DNA from: Pseudomonadota bacterium
GTDB lineage: Bacteria; Pseudomonadota; Gammaproteobacteria; Burkholderiales; Burkholderiaceae_E
NCBI GenBank assembly: GCA_029779755.1
Contig: JAKOZZ010000183.1
Location: forward strand, 1-37,628
Reading direction: 5' to 3'
DNA: 37,628 nt
The notes beneath the pieces are model-generated. The model saw nothing but the letters and a program-made list of their open reading frames with translations. It ran no database searches and was not told the origin of the DNA. Positions within the stretch are counted from its first letter, which is position 1, and each line of letters opens with the position of its first letter. The position numbers and the translations under genes were made by a program. Of the stretch, positions 1 through 8,104 are shown one piece after another.

Positions 1-37
1 GCAGTCGCGCGGGTGCCGCACTAGTGCTTCGGTCGGA

Positions 38-66
38 CGGACGTGTCCGGGTCTGACCAGTAGAAT
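38..66 (+). promoter_or_regulatory. Candidate promoter of the caspase/MORN-OmpA pair
   Basis: A good -10-like hexamer TAGAAT sits at 61-66. A weak -35-like CGGACG (3 of 6 matches) lies 17 bases upstream at 38-43. An AGGAG motif at 73-77 lies 13 bases before the ATG at 91, which is a long spacing. Only the -10 is convincing, so this is a tentative call. Confidence 0.3.
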
Positions 67-90
67 TTCGTCAGGAGCGAACCGATTTCC

Positions 91-2205
91 ATGCTGAGCC
101 GTTTCATTGCACAGTTCCGACTGCTCGCGCTGCTGCTGATCCTGTGCGGGTTGCCGCCGGTGCTGCATGCCGCGCGCCATGCGCTGGTGATCGGCAACAA
201 CGCCTATCCCGCCAGCCAGCTGCGCAGCGCCGTGAACGACGCGCGCGACATCGCCCAGGCGCTGCAGCAGGGCGGGTTCGAGGTGCAGCTTCGGGAGAAC
301 GTGAACCGCGAGCAGATGTTCCAGGCCATCCGTGAATTCGGCGCCCGGCTTCGCGAGGGGGACACGGCGGTCTTCTTCTACGCCGGTCATGCCATCCAGC
401 TGCGCGATCGCAATTACCTGATCCCCATCGATGCGCGCGTCCAGCAGGAGGATGACGTCACCTTCTACAGTCTCGACGTCGCCGAGATTCTCCAGCGCAT
501 GGATCGCGCCCGGACCCGGGCGAACCTCATCATCCTCGATGCGTGCCGCGACAACCCGTTCGCGTCCAGCGTCCGGGTGTCCAATGCCGGCCTCGCCCAG
601 ATGAGCGCACCGCCGGGCACGCTGATCGCCTACGCGACTGCGCCCGGCCAGGTCGCGCGGGAGGGCAGCGGGCGCAACGGGGTCTACACACGCCACCTGC
701 TGCGCCACATGATGACGCCCGACCAGCCGGTCGAGCTGACCCTGAAGCGGGTGCGGGAAGCCGTCATGGCCGAGACGCGCGGACAGCAGGTGCCGTGGGA
801 TGCGTCCAGCCTTCGCAGCGACTTCGTCTTCGCGGGCAATGCGCCCGAGCCGGCGCCGGTCGCCCCGGCGGCAGTGCGTGCCGACACCCAGCTGAATCTG
901 GACAAGACCTTCTGGGAGTCGGTCAAGGACAGCCGCAACCCGAAAGAGTTCGAGGCGTATCTCGAGCAGTTCCCGGATGGCGTGTTCGCCGTCCTGGCGC
1001 GCAACCGGCTCCGGGCGCTGGGTCCGGCCGTTCCGGGGGGCTCTGCATCGGCCGCAGGCGCACCGTCGCAGTCACCGTCGGCGGTCGCGGCAGTTGCGGT
1101 GCCGGCGCCGTCGGTGCAGACGTCCGTTGCGGCGCGACCGGTGCCTGCCGCCGAGCCGAGTGCGGCGGCTGTGCCCGCGCCGGCCGCTGCGTCGCATGGG
1201 CCTTCGGTGCAGGGGGCCACGGCCCAGGGGGCCGCAGCGCCTGCCGTCACGACCCCTCCCCAGGCCGCCTCGAGCGCCGCCGCGCCGGGGGCGACGCCCG
1301 CACCGGCGGCGACGCCCGCACCGGCGGCGGGGACACCGGTCGCCATGGTCGCCCGCTCCGCACAGCCCTCTGCCGCCGCGGCGTCCGTCGCATCGTCGGG
1401 TGCACCTTCGGGGGCGTCGCCGGGCGGTTCGTCCGGCCCCGTGGTGGTGATGGCCGACGGCAGCCGGTTCCACGGCGTCCTGAAGGACGGAAAGCCGCAC
1501 GGCGAAGGCCGTCTGGTCAGCGACGCGTCGGGCGAATACGTGGGCCGGTTCGTCGATGGCGTGCGGGACGGCGAAGGCGCGCAGCGCTGGCCCAATGGCG
1601 ATCACTACAAGGGCACGTTCAAGGCCGACCGCCCGCACGGACGCGGCGTGATGGAATTCGCCAACGGCGATCGGTACGATGGCGAGTTCGAGGCCGGCGT
1701 GTTCTCAGGGGTCGGCACCCTCACTCTGCCGAACGGATACCGCTACGAAGGGCAGTTCGTGCGCGGCAAGCGTCAGGGCAACGGCACGGTGCGGTTCCCC
1801 AACGGCGACCGGTACGATGGCGCATTCGACGACGACGTCGCGGCCGGCACCGGGGTGCTGGTCTATCGGGATGGCGGACGCTACGAGGGTTCGATCGCCG
1901 CGGGCAAACCCTCCGGCAAGGGGGTGCACCACTTCGCTGCCGGCGGCCGCTATGAAGGCGAATTCCGCGATGGCGCGATGAGCGGCCGGGGCACGTACCG
2001 CTTTCCCAATGGCGATCGGCACGAAGGCACGTTCCAGGATGGCGCGGCCACCGGCGCCGGGGTCTACCACTTCGCGTCGGGCGGCCGGTTCGAGGGGGCA
2101 TTCTCGGACAACGGACGCACCGCATCCGGTGTGCTGATCGACCAGGCCGGCAACCGCCGGCCGGGGTCGATGAACGATGGCCGATTCAAGGCCAACGACG
2201 GTTGA
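91..2205 (+). CDS. Secreted caspase-like (peptidase C14) protein with C-terminal MORN repeats
   Basis: 704 aa. A signal peptide covers roughly residues 1-27 (hydrophobic core, then VLHA). A caspase/metacaspase-type p20 domain follows at about 28-245. Its catalytic dyad is visible: His100 in FFYAGH and Cys152 in ILDACRDNP. A short helical segment (about 265-310, LNLDKTFWESV...) resembles the tail found after many bacterial caspase domains. A Pro/Ala-rich linker covers about 310-455. The C-terminus holds about ten MORN units of roughly 23 residues (YEGxF...GxGxxxxPNGDR), about residues 458-690. Known of the families: bacterial C14 proteins are putative cysteine peptidases, and MORN arrays mediate protein or lipid contacts. 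Periplasmic location and any proteolysis are inference. The next gene starts 14 bases downstream, so the two are probably co-transcribed. The substrate is unknown. Confidence 0.88.
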   Translation: MLSRFIAQFRLLALLLILCGLPPVLHAARHALVIGNNAYPASQLRSAVNDARDIAQALQQGGFEVQLRENVNREQMFQAIREFGARLREGDTAVFFYAGHAIQLRDRNYLIPIDARVQQEDDVTFYSLDVAEILQRMDRARTRANLIILDACRDNPFASSVRVSNAGLAQMSAPPGTLIAYATAPGQVAREGSGRNGVYTRHLLRHMMTPDQPVELTLKRVREAVMAETRGQQVPWDASSLRSDFVFAGNAPEPAPVAPAAVRADTQLNLDKTFWESVKDSRNPKEFEAYLEQFPDGVFAVLARNRLRALGPAVPGGSASAAGAPSQSPSAVAAVAVPAPSVQTSVAARPVPAAEPSAAAVPAPAAASHGPSVQGATAQGAAAPAVTTPPQAASSAAAPGATPAPAATPAPAAGTPVAMVARSAQPSAAAASVASSGAPSGASPGGSSGPVVVMADGSRFHGVLKDGKPHGEGRLVSDASGEYVGRFVDGVRDGEGAQRWPNGDHYKGTFKADRPHGRGVMEFANGDRYDGEFEAGVFSGVGTLTLPNGYRYEGQFVRGKRQGNGTVRFPNGDRYDGAFDDDVAAGTGVLVYRDGGRYEGSIAAGKPSGKGVHHFAAGGRYEGEFRDGAMSGRGTYRFPNGDRHEGTFQDGAATGAGVYHFASGGRFEGAFSDNGRTASGVLIDQAGNRRPGSMNDGRFKANDG

Positions 2206-2219
2206 TCAAGGAGGCAGCA

Positions 2220-2795
2220 ATGAAGCGTGTCGCATGGATGGGTCTGATGGCGGCTGCGGCGTTTTCCCTCCCGGGAATGGCACCGGCCCAGAGCGGTCCC
2301 GTGTTCAAGTCCGGAAAGCTCGACGAGCGTGCGCTGGTCGAGGCGCTCGCACCGCCCGAACCGGAGATCCGCACGCGGAGCATCCGGGTCGCGCCGGGCG
2401 CCCAGTCGCCGTACGCACAGCCGCGGCCGGCCGCGCAGGCCGCGTCTTCGTCCGGGTCGGCGTCGCTGCTGATCACGTTCGAAACCAATTCAGCCGAACT
2501 CACGCAGCGGTCGAAGTCGATGCTCGACGTGATGGCGCGTGCGCTCACCTCCGATCGGCTGGCCGAGTTCGGGTTCTCGGTCGAGGGGCACGCCGATCCG
2601 CGTGGCTCGAGCGACCTGAACGCACGCCTGTCCCAGGCGCGCGCCGACAGTGTCGTCGAATATCTGGTCAATCAGCACAACATCGACCGCGCCCGCCTCA
2701 AGCCCATCGGCAAAGGGGATTCCGAGCCGGTGAACAGCACGAATCCCGCTGCGCCCGAGAACCGCCGGGTCACGTTCCGCACGCAGGTCGAGTAA
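2220..2795 (+). CDS. OmpA-family (peptidoglycan-associating) envelope protein
   Basis: 191 aa from ATG 2220. This start is preferred over a TTG at 2202 because an AAGGAGG ribosome site (2208-2214) lies 5 bases upstream and the protein then opens with a clean signal peptide (MKRVAWMGLMAAAAF...APAQ). After a Pro/Ala-rich spacer, residues about 80-190 form an OmpA C-terminal domain. Its family core is visible: FETNSAEL, EGHADPRGSSDLNARLSQ and RAxSVVEYL, including the Asp and Arg used to bind diaminopimelate in peptidoglycan. There is no N-terminal beta-barrel and no obvious lipobox Cys, so it is probably a soluble periplasmic protein. The tight spacing to the caspase/MORN gene suggests the two work together at the cell envelope (inference). 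Confidence 0.88.
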   Translation: MKRVAWMGLMAAAAFSLPGMAPAQSGPVFKSGKLDERALVEALAPPEPEIRTRSIRVAPGAQSPYAQPRPAAQAASSSGSASLLITFETNSAELTQRSKSMLDVMARALTSDRLAEFGFSVEGHADPRGSSDLNARLSQARADSVVEYLVNQHNIDRARLKPIGKGDSEPVNSTNPAAPENRRVTFRTQVE

Positions 2796-2857
2796 ACCGC
2801 GGCGCATGCGCGGCGCCGGCTGGCGTCGCAGATCCGGGGGCAGGCCAGCAGGCGCCG

Positions 2858-2909
2858 GCGTACGGAGCGGCGCCCGCGTACGGAGCCGGCGCCCGCGTTC
2901 GGAGCGGGC
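2858..2909 (+). repeat. Three imperfect 15-19 bp tandem repeats between convergent genes
   Basis: Three head-to-tail copies start GCGTACGGAGC, GCGTACGGAGC and GCGTTCGGAGC at 2858, 2876 and 2895. They sit in the 165-base gap between the convergent OmpA gene and cphA. No classical terminator with a T tract is seen here, and the role is unknown. Confidence 0.65.
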
Positions 2910-2960
2910 ATCCGTTCCCGGGGCAGACGCGCCACGCGCAGCCCCGCCCGCGCCGGTGCG

Positions 2961-5531
2961 TCAGCCTTCCTCGATCCGTTGCTGGATGTGGGCCAGCGCT
3001 TCCTCGACCTGATCGATCAGGATCAGGCACAGATCGCCCGGGCGCAGCCGCTCGAGTGCCATGTCGATCGCCAGGAACTCGCCGCGGATCTCGTCGACCA
3101 CCTTGGTGCGCGTCGCACCCGCCAGGCCTTCGCGCAGCAGTGCGATGACTTCGCCGTCCGCGCGTCCGCGCTGGCACTGATCCTCGTACAGCAGCACTTC
3201 GTCGAACGCCGAGCCCAGAATGGCCGTCTGCTGGCGGATGTCCTCGTCGCGTCGGTCGCCGGCCCCGCTGATCACCACCAGGCGCCGCACGGCAGGAATC
3301 GCCTCGATGCCGAGCGCAAGCGCGGCAATCGCGTCCGGGTTGTGCCCATAGTCGGCGATCAGCGTGGCGCCACGGTAGGTCATCGTGTTGAAGCGGCCGG
3401 GCGCATTCGTCGCGTCGGTGGCAAAGGTGCGCAGGCCTTCCTCGATCACCGGCCACGGCACGGCGAGGGCCCAGGCCGCCGCGATCGCCGCCATTGCGTT
3501 CTCGAGTTGGAAGCCGATCGCACCGCCCAGCGTGAACGGGATGGCAGCGAGCGGAATCCGGTGCGTGGAGGCGCCTTCGGCGGCGACGAGGTCGCGCCCG
3601 TCGACGTAGACCGAGCGCCGCCCCTGCGCGCGATGCGTGGCCAGGCGCGGGTGGTTCGGATCCGTGCCGAAGAAGGTCACCGTGCCGGGGCAGTGCTCGG
3701 CCATCGCCGCCACCATGGGGTCGCACGCGTTCAGCACCGCAGTCCCGCCGGGGGCGACGTTCTGGACGACCACCCGCTTGAGGACCGCGAGATCCTCGAC
3801 CGTGGTGATGTAGTTCATGCCGAGGTGGTCACCCGCGCCCAGGTTGGTCACGACCGCCACCTGACAGCGGTCGAAGGCCAGGCCTTCGCGCAGCAGTCCG
3901 CCGCGCGCCGTCTCGAACACGGCGGCGTCGACGTCCGGGTGCATCAGCACGTTGCGCGCGCTGCGCGGGCCGCTGCAGTCGCCGGTGTCGATCCGCTCGC
4001 GTCCGATGTAGATGCCGTCCGTGTTGGTCATCCCGACCCGCTGGCCGGTGCCGGACAACAGGTGCGAGATCAGCCGGACGGTCGTCGTCTTGCCGTTCGT
4101 GCCCGTGACGGCGACCACCGGGATTCGACCGTCGGAGCCGTCCGAGAACAGTTCGTCGACGATCGCTTCGCCCACGGCGCGGCCCTTGCCGAAGGACGGC
4201 TGCAGGTGCATACGCAGGCCGGGCGCGGCGTTGACCTCGACGATCGCGCCGCCCTGGGCCTCGAGCGGAAGCACGACCGTCTCGCACACGACGTCCACGC
4301 CGGCGATGTCCAGACCGATCGTCTGCGCCGCCTCGACGGCGCGTGCGGCGAGTTCGGGATGCACCTCGTCGGTGACGTCGGTCGCGGTTCCGCCGGTGCT
4401 GAGATTCGCGTTGTTGCGCAACACCACGCGCGCGCCCAGGGGCGGCACGGATTCGGGGGTGTACCCCTGCACCTCGAGGCGCGCGACGGCGAGTTCGTCG
4501 ATCCGGATCTTCGTCAGCGCGGTGGCGTGGCCGTCGCCGCGCCGCGGGTCGGTGTTCACTTCGGCGACCAGCTGGCGCACGGTGCGCACGCCGTCTCCGA
4601 TCACGTGGGGCGGGTCGCGCCGTGCGGCAGCGACCAGGCGCCTGCCCACCACGAGCAGACGGAAGTCGTTGCCGGGCACGAAGCGCTCGACCATCACGTC
4701 GGAGCTCACTTCATGCGCCGCGGTGTACGCCACCCGCAGATGCTCGATCGACTCGATGTTCACCGCGACGCCCTTGCCCTGGTTGCCGTCCTGCGGCTTC
4801 ACGACCACGGCGCCGCCGATCTCGCGCATCGCCGCGCAGGCGTCCTCGTAGTCGGTCACCGGGCGGCCGGTCGGGACCGGTACGCCCGCCGCATGCAGCA
4901 GCTCCTTGGTCAGCTGCTTGTCCTGGGCGATCGACTCCGCGATGGCACTGGTCACGTCGAGCTCGGCCGCCTGGATCCGGCGCTGGCGGCTGCCCCAGCC
5001 GAACTGCACGAGGCTGCCTTCGGTGAGGCGACGGAACGGAACGCCGCGCGCCCGCGCCGCATCGACGATGGCACCGGTGCTCGGCCCGAGACGGATGTCC
5101 TCGTCGAGTTCGCGCAGTTCGGCGAGCGCCGCATTCAGGTCGAACGGGGTGTCCTCGATCGCCGCACGACACAACGCGAGCGCATGGTCGAGCGCCAGGC
5201 GCCCGACCTTCTCTTCGGAGTACTCGAAGACGATCTGGAACGTGCCTTCGTCGACGGTCGCCGCCGTCCGCCCGAACGTCACGGGACAGCCGGCCTCGGC
5301 CTGCAGCTGAAGTGCCGAGACCTGAAGCGCACGTGCCATCGAGACCGGTTCGTGCGCCCCGATCGGGCGCAGGGCGCCGACCTGCGGGAAGCGTGCGCGA
5401 AGCCGCTCCTCGAATCCGGGACGGCGTTCGATCTCGCGTTCGGATGCCGTGCAGTGGACGATCGCCTCGATCGAAGTGCAACGGCCCCACAGGTTCGGGC
5501 CGCGCAGCGCGCGGATGCGTTCGATCTCCAT
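2961..5531 (-). CDS. cphA: Cyanophycin synthetase (canonical copy)
   Basis: 856 aa, close to the usual CphA length of about 870-900. CphA polymerises aspartate and arginine into multi-L-arginyl-poly-L-aspartate using ATP, in the cytoplasm. The N-terminal domain opens MEIERIRALRGPNLWGR. An ATP-grasp region follows at about 220-480, with the lysine/glycine motif VVKPQDGNQGKGV and the metal-binding stretch GGAIVEVNAAPGLRMHL. The C-terminal Mur-ligase-like domain has an intact P-loop GTNGKTTT (Lys481), followed by FETARGGLLREGLAFDRC and a late NAPGRFN...DYGHNP. Both ligase centres therefore look functional. The start at 5531 is supported by a perfect AAGGAGGT at 5539-5546. It begins 1 base after the stop of the second cphA-like gene, so translation is probably coupled. 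Confidence 0.95.
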   Translation of the reverse strand: MEIERIRALRGPNLWGRCTSIEAIVHCTASEREIERRPGFEERLRARFPQVGALRPIGAHEPVSMARALQVSALQLQAEAGCPVTFGRTAATVDEGTFQIVFEYSEEKVGRLALDHALALCRAAIEDTPFDLNAALAELRELDEDIRLGPSTGAIVDAARARGVPFRRLTEGSLVQFGWGSRQRRIQAAELDVTSAIAESIAQDKQLTKELLHAAGVPVPTGRPVTDYEDACAAMREIGGAVVVKPQDGNQGKGVAVNIESIEHLRVAYTAAHEVSSDVMVERFVPGNDFRLLVVGRRLVAAARRDPPHVIGDGVRTVRQLVAEVNTDPRRGDGHATALTKIRIDELAVARLEVQGYTPESVPPLGARVVLRNNANLSTGGTATDVTDEVHPELAARAVEAAQTIGLDIAGVDVVCETVVLPLEAQGGAIVEVNAAPGLRMHLQPSFGKGRAVGEAIVDELFSDGSDGRIPVVAVTGTNGKTTTVRLISHLLSGTGQRVGMTNTDGIYIGRERIDTGDCSGPRSARNVLMHPDVDAAVFETARGGLLREGLAFDRCQVAVVTNLGAGDHLGMNYITTVEDLAVLKRVVVQNVAPGGTAVLNACDPMVAAMAEHCPGTVTFFGTDPNHPRLATHRAQGRRSVYVDGRDLVAAEGASTHRIPLAAIPFTLGGAIGFQLENAMAAIAAAWALAVPWPVIEEGLRTFATDATNAPGRFNTMTYRGATLIADYGHNPDAIAALALGIEAIPAVRRLVVISGAGDRRDEDIRQQTAILGSAFDEVLLYEDQCQRGRADGEVIALLREGLAGATRTKVVDEIRGEFLAIDMALERLRPGDLCLILIDQVEEALAHIQQRIEEG

Positions 5532-5532
5532 T

Positions 5533-7752
5533 TCAGCGACCTCCTTCCGGCAGCGCCGCCGCGACCGTCGCCAGCGCGGCGGGCGGTGGACTGAACTGCC
5601 GATCGGGGTCGAAGTGCGCCAGCCCGGCCCGCACGAGGTCTGGCGTGATGCCCAGTGCCACCGCGGCGGCGATGGCTGCGACCACGGTCTCCGCGGAGTA
5701 TTTCGCCGGATCCTGCATCACGCAGGGGAAGCTGGAGATCCGGCCCAGCGCCGTCTCGCCGGTCGCGTCGGCGAGGAGAACGACGCCGTCGCGCGCGAAC
5801 ATTGCGCGGCCGCCGGCGGCGCAGTGTGCGCGGATGGCATCGTTGTCGGCCCTGCCCGAATACAGCATCACCTGTCCTTCACTGAGTTCCACCATCTCGA
5901 GCACGCGCGGGTCGTCGGCATTGAGTACGGCCGTGCCTTCCCGCAGCACGATGTCGACCTGCGTGCGCAGCACCTTGAAGACGTGGTCTTCGGTCTCGAT
6001 GTGGCATTCCGGGATGCGCAGCTCCGGGTCCATGCCGGTCACGACGCCCACCAGGCACCGGTCGTAGGCCAGTCCTTCGGCCGCCATCGTCCACGGGCCG
6101 TTCTCGAACACGCCCGCATCGACCGCGCGGTTGATCAGCACCCGATGCGCCGACGGCCAGTTGGCGCAGTCGGTCGTCTCGATCGTGCGCCGGTTGGTGA
6201 ACAGCCCGTCCCGGCAGGCGAGGCCGACCCGGTTGCCGGCGAGCTGCAGCAGATGCGCGACGATCCGGGCGATGCCCGTGTTGCCGCCGTTGCCCGTGAT
6301 GCCGACGATCGGGATGCGGCCGCGGTCGCCGTTCGGGAACAGGTGGCGGGCGATGATGTCCCCGACGGGCTGCGGTTTGCCGCCGGCGGGCACGATGTGC
6401 ATGTGCAGACCCGGCCCGGCGTTCACCTCGACGATGGCGCCCCCCTGTTCGGCCAGCGGCCGGGAGATGTCCTCGACGACGAGGTCGATCCCGGCGATGT
6501 CCAGTCCGACGATGCGTGCGGCGAGCGCCGCCGTGGCGGCGGTCGACGGGTGCACGCGATCGGTGATCTCCCACACGACGTTGCCGTGGCGCTGGATGAG
6601 CACCGAATGGCCGGCCGGCGGGATCGAGTCGGGCGCGAAGCCCTGGCGCTCGATCTCGATGCGGTTCATCGAGTCCAGGCGCACCAGGTTCAGCGGGGTG
6701 GAGCCGTGCTCGCCGCGCAGGGGGTCGGAGTTCAGCTGGACCTCGATCAGTTCGAGGATGGTCGAGCGGCCGTCGCCGACCACGTAGGCGGATTCGCCCT
6801 TGGCGGCCGCCGCGAGCTTGTTGCCCACGATCAGCAGCCGGTGCTCGTTGCCCGGGATGAAGCGTTCGACGATGACGGCGCTGCCCTGCGTGGCCGCGAC
6901 GTCGTACGCGGAGAGGATCTCTTCCCGGTTGTCGAGGTTCACGAACACGCCACGGCCATGGTTGCCGTCGCTGGGCTTGACCACGACCGGCATGCCGATG
7001 TCCTGCGCGGCCGACCAGGCCTCGTCCCGGCCGTGCACGATGCGGCCTTCGGGGGTGGGCACGCCACACTGGCGCAGCAGTTCCTTGGTGAGGTCCTTGT
7101 CGCGCGAGATGCCTTCGGCGATGGCGCTGGTGCGGTCGGTCTCGGCGGTCCAGATGCGCCGCTGGCGCGATCCATAGCCGAGCTGAACGAGGTTCCCGGT
7201 GTTCAGGCGCGTCGCGGGAATCGTGAGCTTCTCGGCGGCGTCGACGATGCACGACGTGCTGGGGCCGAGGCAGTGCTGGTCGGCCTTGATGCGCAGGTCC
7301 TCGATCGCCGCGGCGACGTCGAACGGGCGGTCTTCGATCGCCGCCATGACCAGATCCCGGGCGGCGTACAGCGTGGCGCGGGTGACCTCCTCGTGCCAGG
7401 CGCGCACGATCACCTTGTAGACGCCGCGGCGCGACACCTCGCGCGCCTTGCCGAATCCGCCGCCGGTGTAGCCGGCCAGGTCCTGGAGCTCGAGCGCAAC
7501 GTGCTCGAGGATGTGGCCGGGCCAGGTGCCTTCCTCGAGGCGCCGGACGAACCCGCCGCGCTCGCCATAGCTGCAGCGGTGTTCGATCAGGGAGGGGATC
7601 CATTTCACCAGGCGTTCCGTGAAGCCCGGCAGCGTGTTGGACGGGAAATCCTCGAGTTCGCCGATGTCGATCACGGCTTCGAGCACCGTCTGGTACGTCC
7701 ACATGTTGGGACCGCGGACGACGTTGATGCCGAGGATCTCGATGTTCTTCAT
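5533..7752 (-). CDS. cphA': Cyanophycin synthetase paralogue with degenerate C-terminal P-loop
   Basis: 739 aa from ATG 7752 (MKNIEILGINVVRGPNMW, the typical CphA opening). The frame stays open about 230 bases further upstream, but that stretch has no CphA similarity. The ATP-grasp half is well preserved: VVVKPSDGNHGRGVFVN, then GGAIVEVNAGPGLHMHI. In the Mur-like half the expected GTNGKTTT is replaced by ITGNGGNTG (485-493), so the P-loop lysine is missing. The C-terminus also ends about 115 residues earlier than the neighbouring copy, without the DYGHNP region. The second (arginine-adding) ATPase centre is therefore probably inactive, while the aspartate-adding half may work. Betaproteobacteria such as Ralstonia and Bordetella are known to carry paired cphA/cphA' genes. 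It is the first gene of a two-gene operon with cphA. Confidence 0.88.
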   Translation of the reverse strand: MKNIEILGINVVRGPNMWTYQTVLEAVIDIGELEDFPSNTLPGFTERLVKWIPSLIEHRCSYGERGGFVRRLEEGTWPGHILEHVALELQDLAGYTGGGFGKAREVSRRGVYKVIVRAWHEEVTRATLYAARDLVMAAIEDRPFDVAAAIEDLRIKADQHCLGPSTSCIVDAAEKLTIPATRLNTGNLVQLGYGSRQRRIWTAETDRTSAIAEGISRDKDLTKELLRQCGVPTPEGRIVHGRDEAWSAAQDIGMPVVVKPSDGNHGRGVFVNLDNREEILSAYDVAATQGSAVIVERFIPGNEHRLLIVGNKLAAAAKGESAYVVGDGRSTILELIEVQLNSDPLRGEHGSTPLNLVRLDSMNRIEIERQGFAPDSIPPAGHSVLIQRHGNVVWEITDRVHPSTAATAALAARIVGLDIAGIDLVVEDISRPLAEQGGAIVEVNAGPGLHMHIVPAGGKPQPVGDIIARHLFPNGDRGRIPIVGITGNGGNTGIARIVAHLLQLAGNRVGLACRDGLFTNRRTIETTDCANWPSAHRVLINRAVDAGVFENGPWTMAAEGLAYDRCLVGVVTGMDPELRIPECHIETEDHVFKVLRTQVDIVLREGTAVLNADDPRVLEMVELSEGQVMLYSGRADNDAIRAHCAAGGRAMFARDGVVLLADATGETALGRISSFPCVMQDPAKYSAETVVAAIAAAVALGITPDLVRAGLAHFDPDRQFSPPPAALATVAAALPEGGR
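5539..5546 (-). promoter_or_regulatory. Strong ribosome binding site of cphA
   Basis: On the minus strand AAGGAGGT lies 7 bases before the ATG at 5531 and inside the last codons of the upstream paralogue. It fixes the start and implies efficient translation from the shared mRNA. Confidence 0.8.
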
Positions 7753-8104
7753 TGCTGCTCGCGGCCGCGGGCGCCCCCGGCCTTCCGTGAAATGGACACG
7801 GCTCGTAGAACGGCCCCACCGGTGAGAGGTTGACACTCCGGTTCCGAATTCTGCGTGCGCGCGCCGTACGGCGTCCGACGCGGCAGGACCGGGCCGTGCC
7901 CGCAGCCAGGGGCCCCGGCGGGGCCGTTGCGTGTTTCCTGCCACAATCGCGTCAACGCGCAGCGGGGTGCGCGCGTTCAAAAATAGAATCCGATGATGTC
8001 CATCACAGTCCGTCCCGGGTCGCGGGACCGTGGTTCGCGGGGTGCCCCGGATCGCGGCATCGGCCGCCCGGTCCCGTTTTCATGCTGATCCGACCCCGCA
8101 CCCG
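7753..8104. other. Divergent intergenic region between the cphA pair and the ABC exporter
   Basis: This 352-base region should hold both promoters of the cyanophycin block. It contains an isolated TTGACA (7830-7835, +) and a TAGAAT (7984-7989, +) preceded by an A-run. Neither has a well-placed partner box, so no promoter is called. No coding potential beyond composition-driven open frames was recognised. Confidence 0.5.

Noticed and set aside
2979..7833. Long plus-strand open frames (871 and 794 codons) opposite the two cphA genes
   Set aside because: They are mirror readings of well-supported cyanophycin synthetases caused by GC-biased third positions.
7830..7835. Perfect TTGACA upstream of the ABC exporter
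   Set aside because: No -10-like hexamer occurs 16-19 bases downstream on the plus strand.
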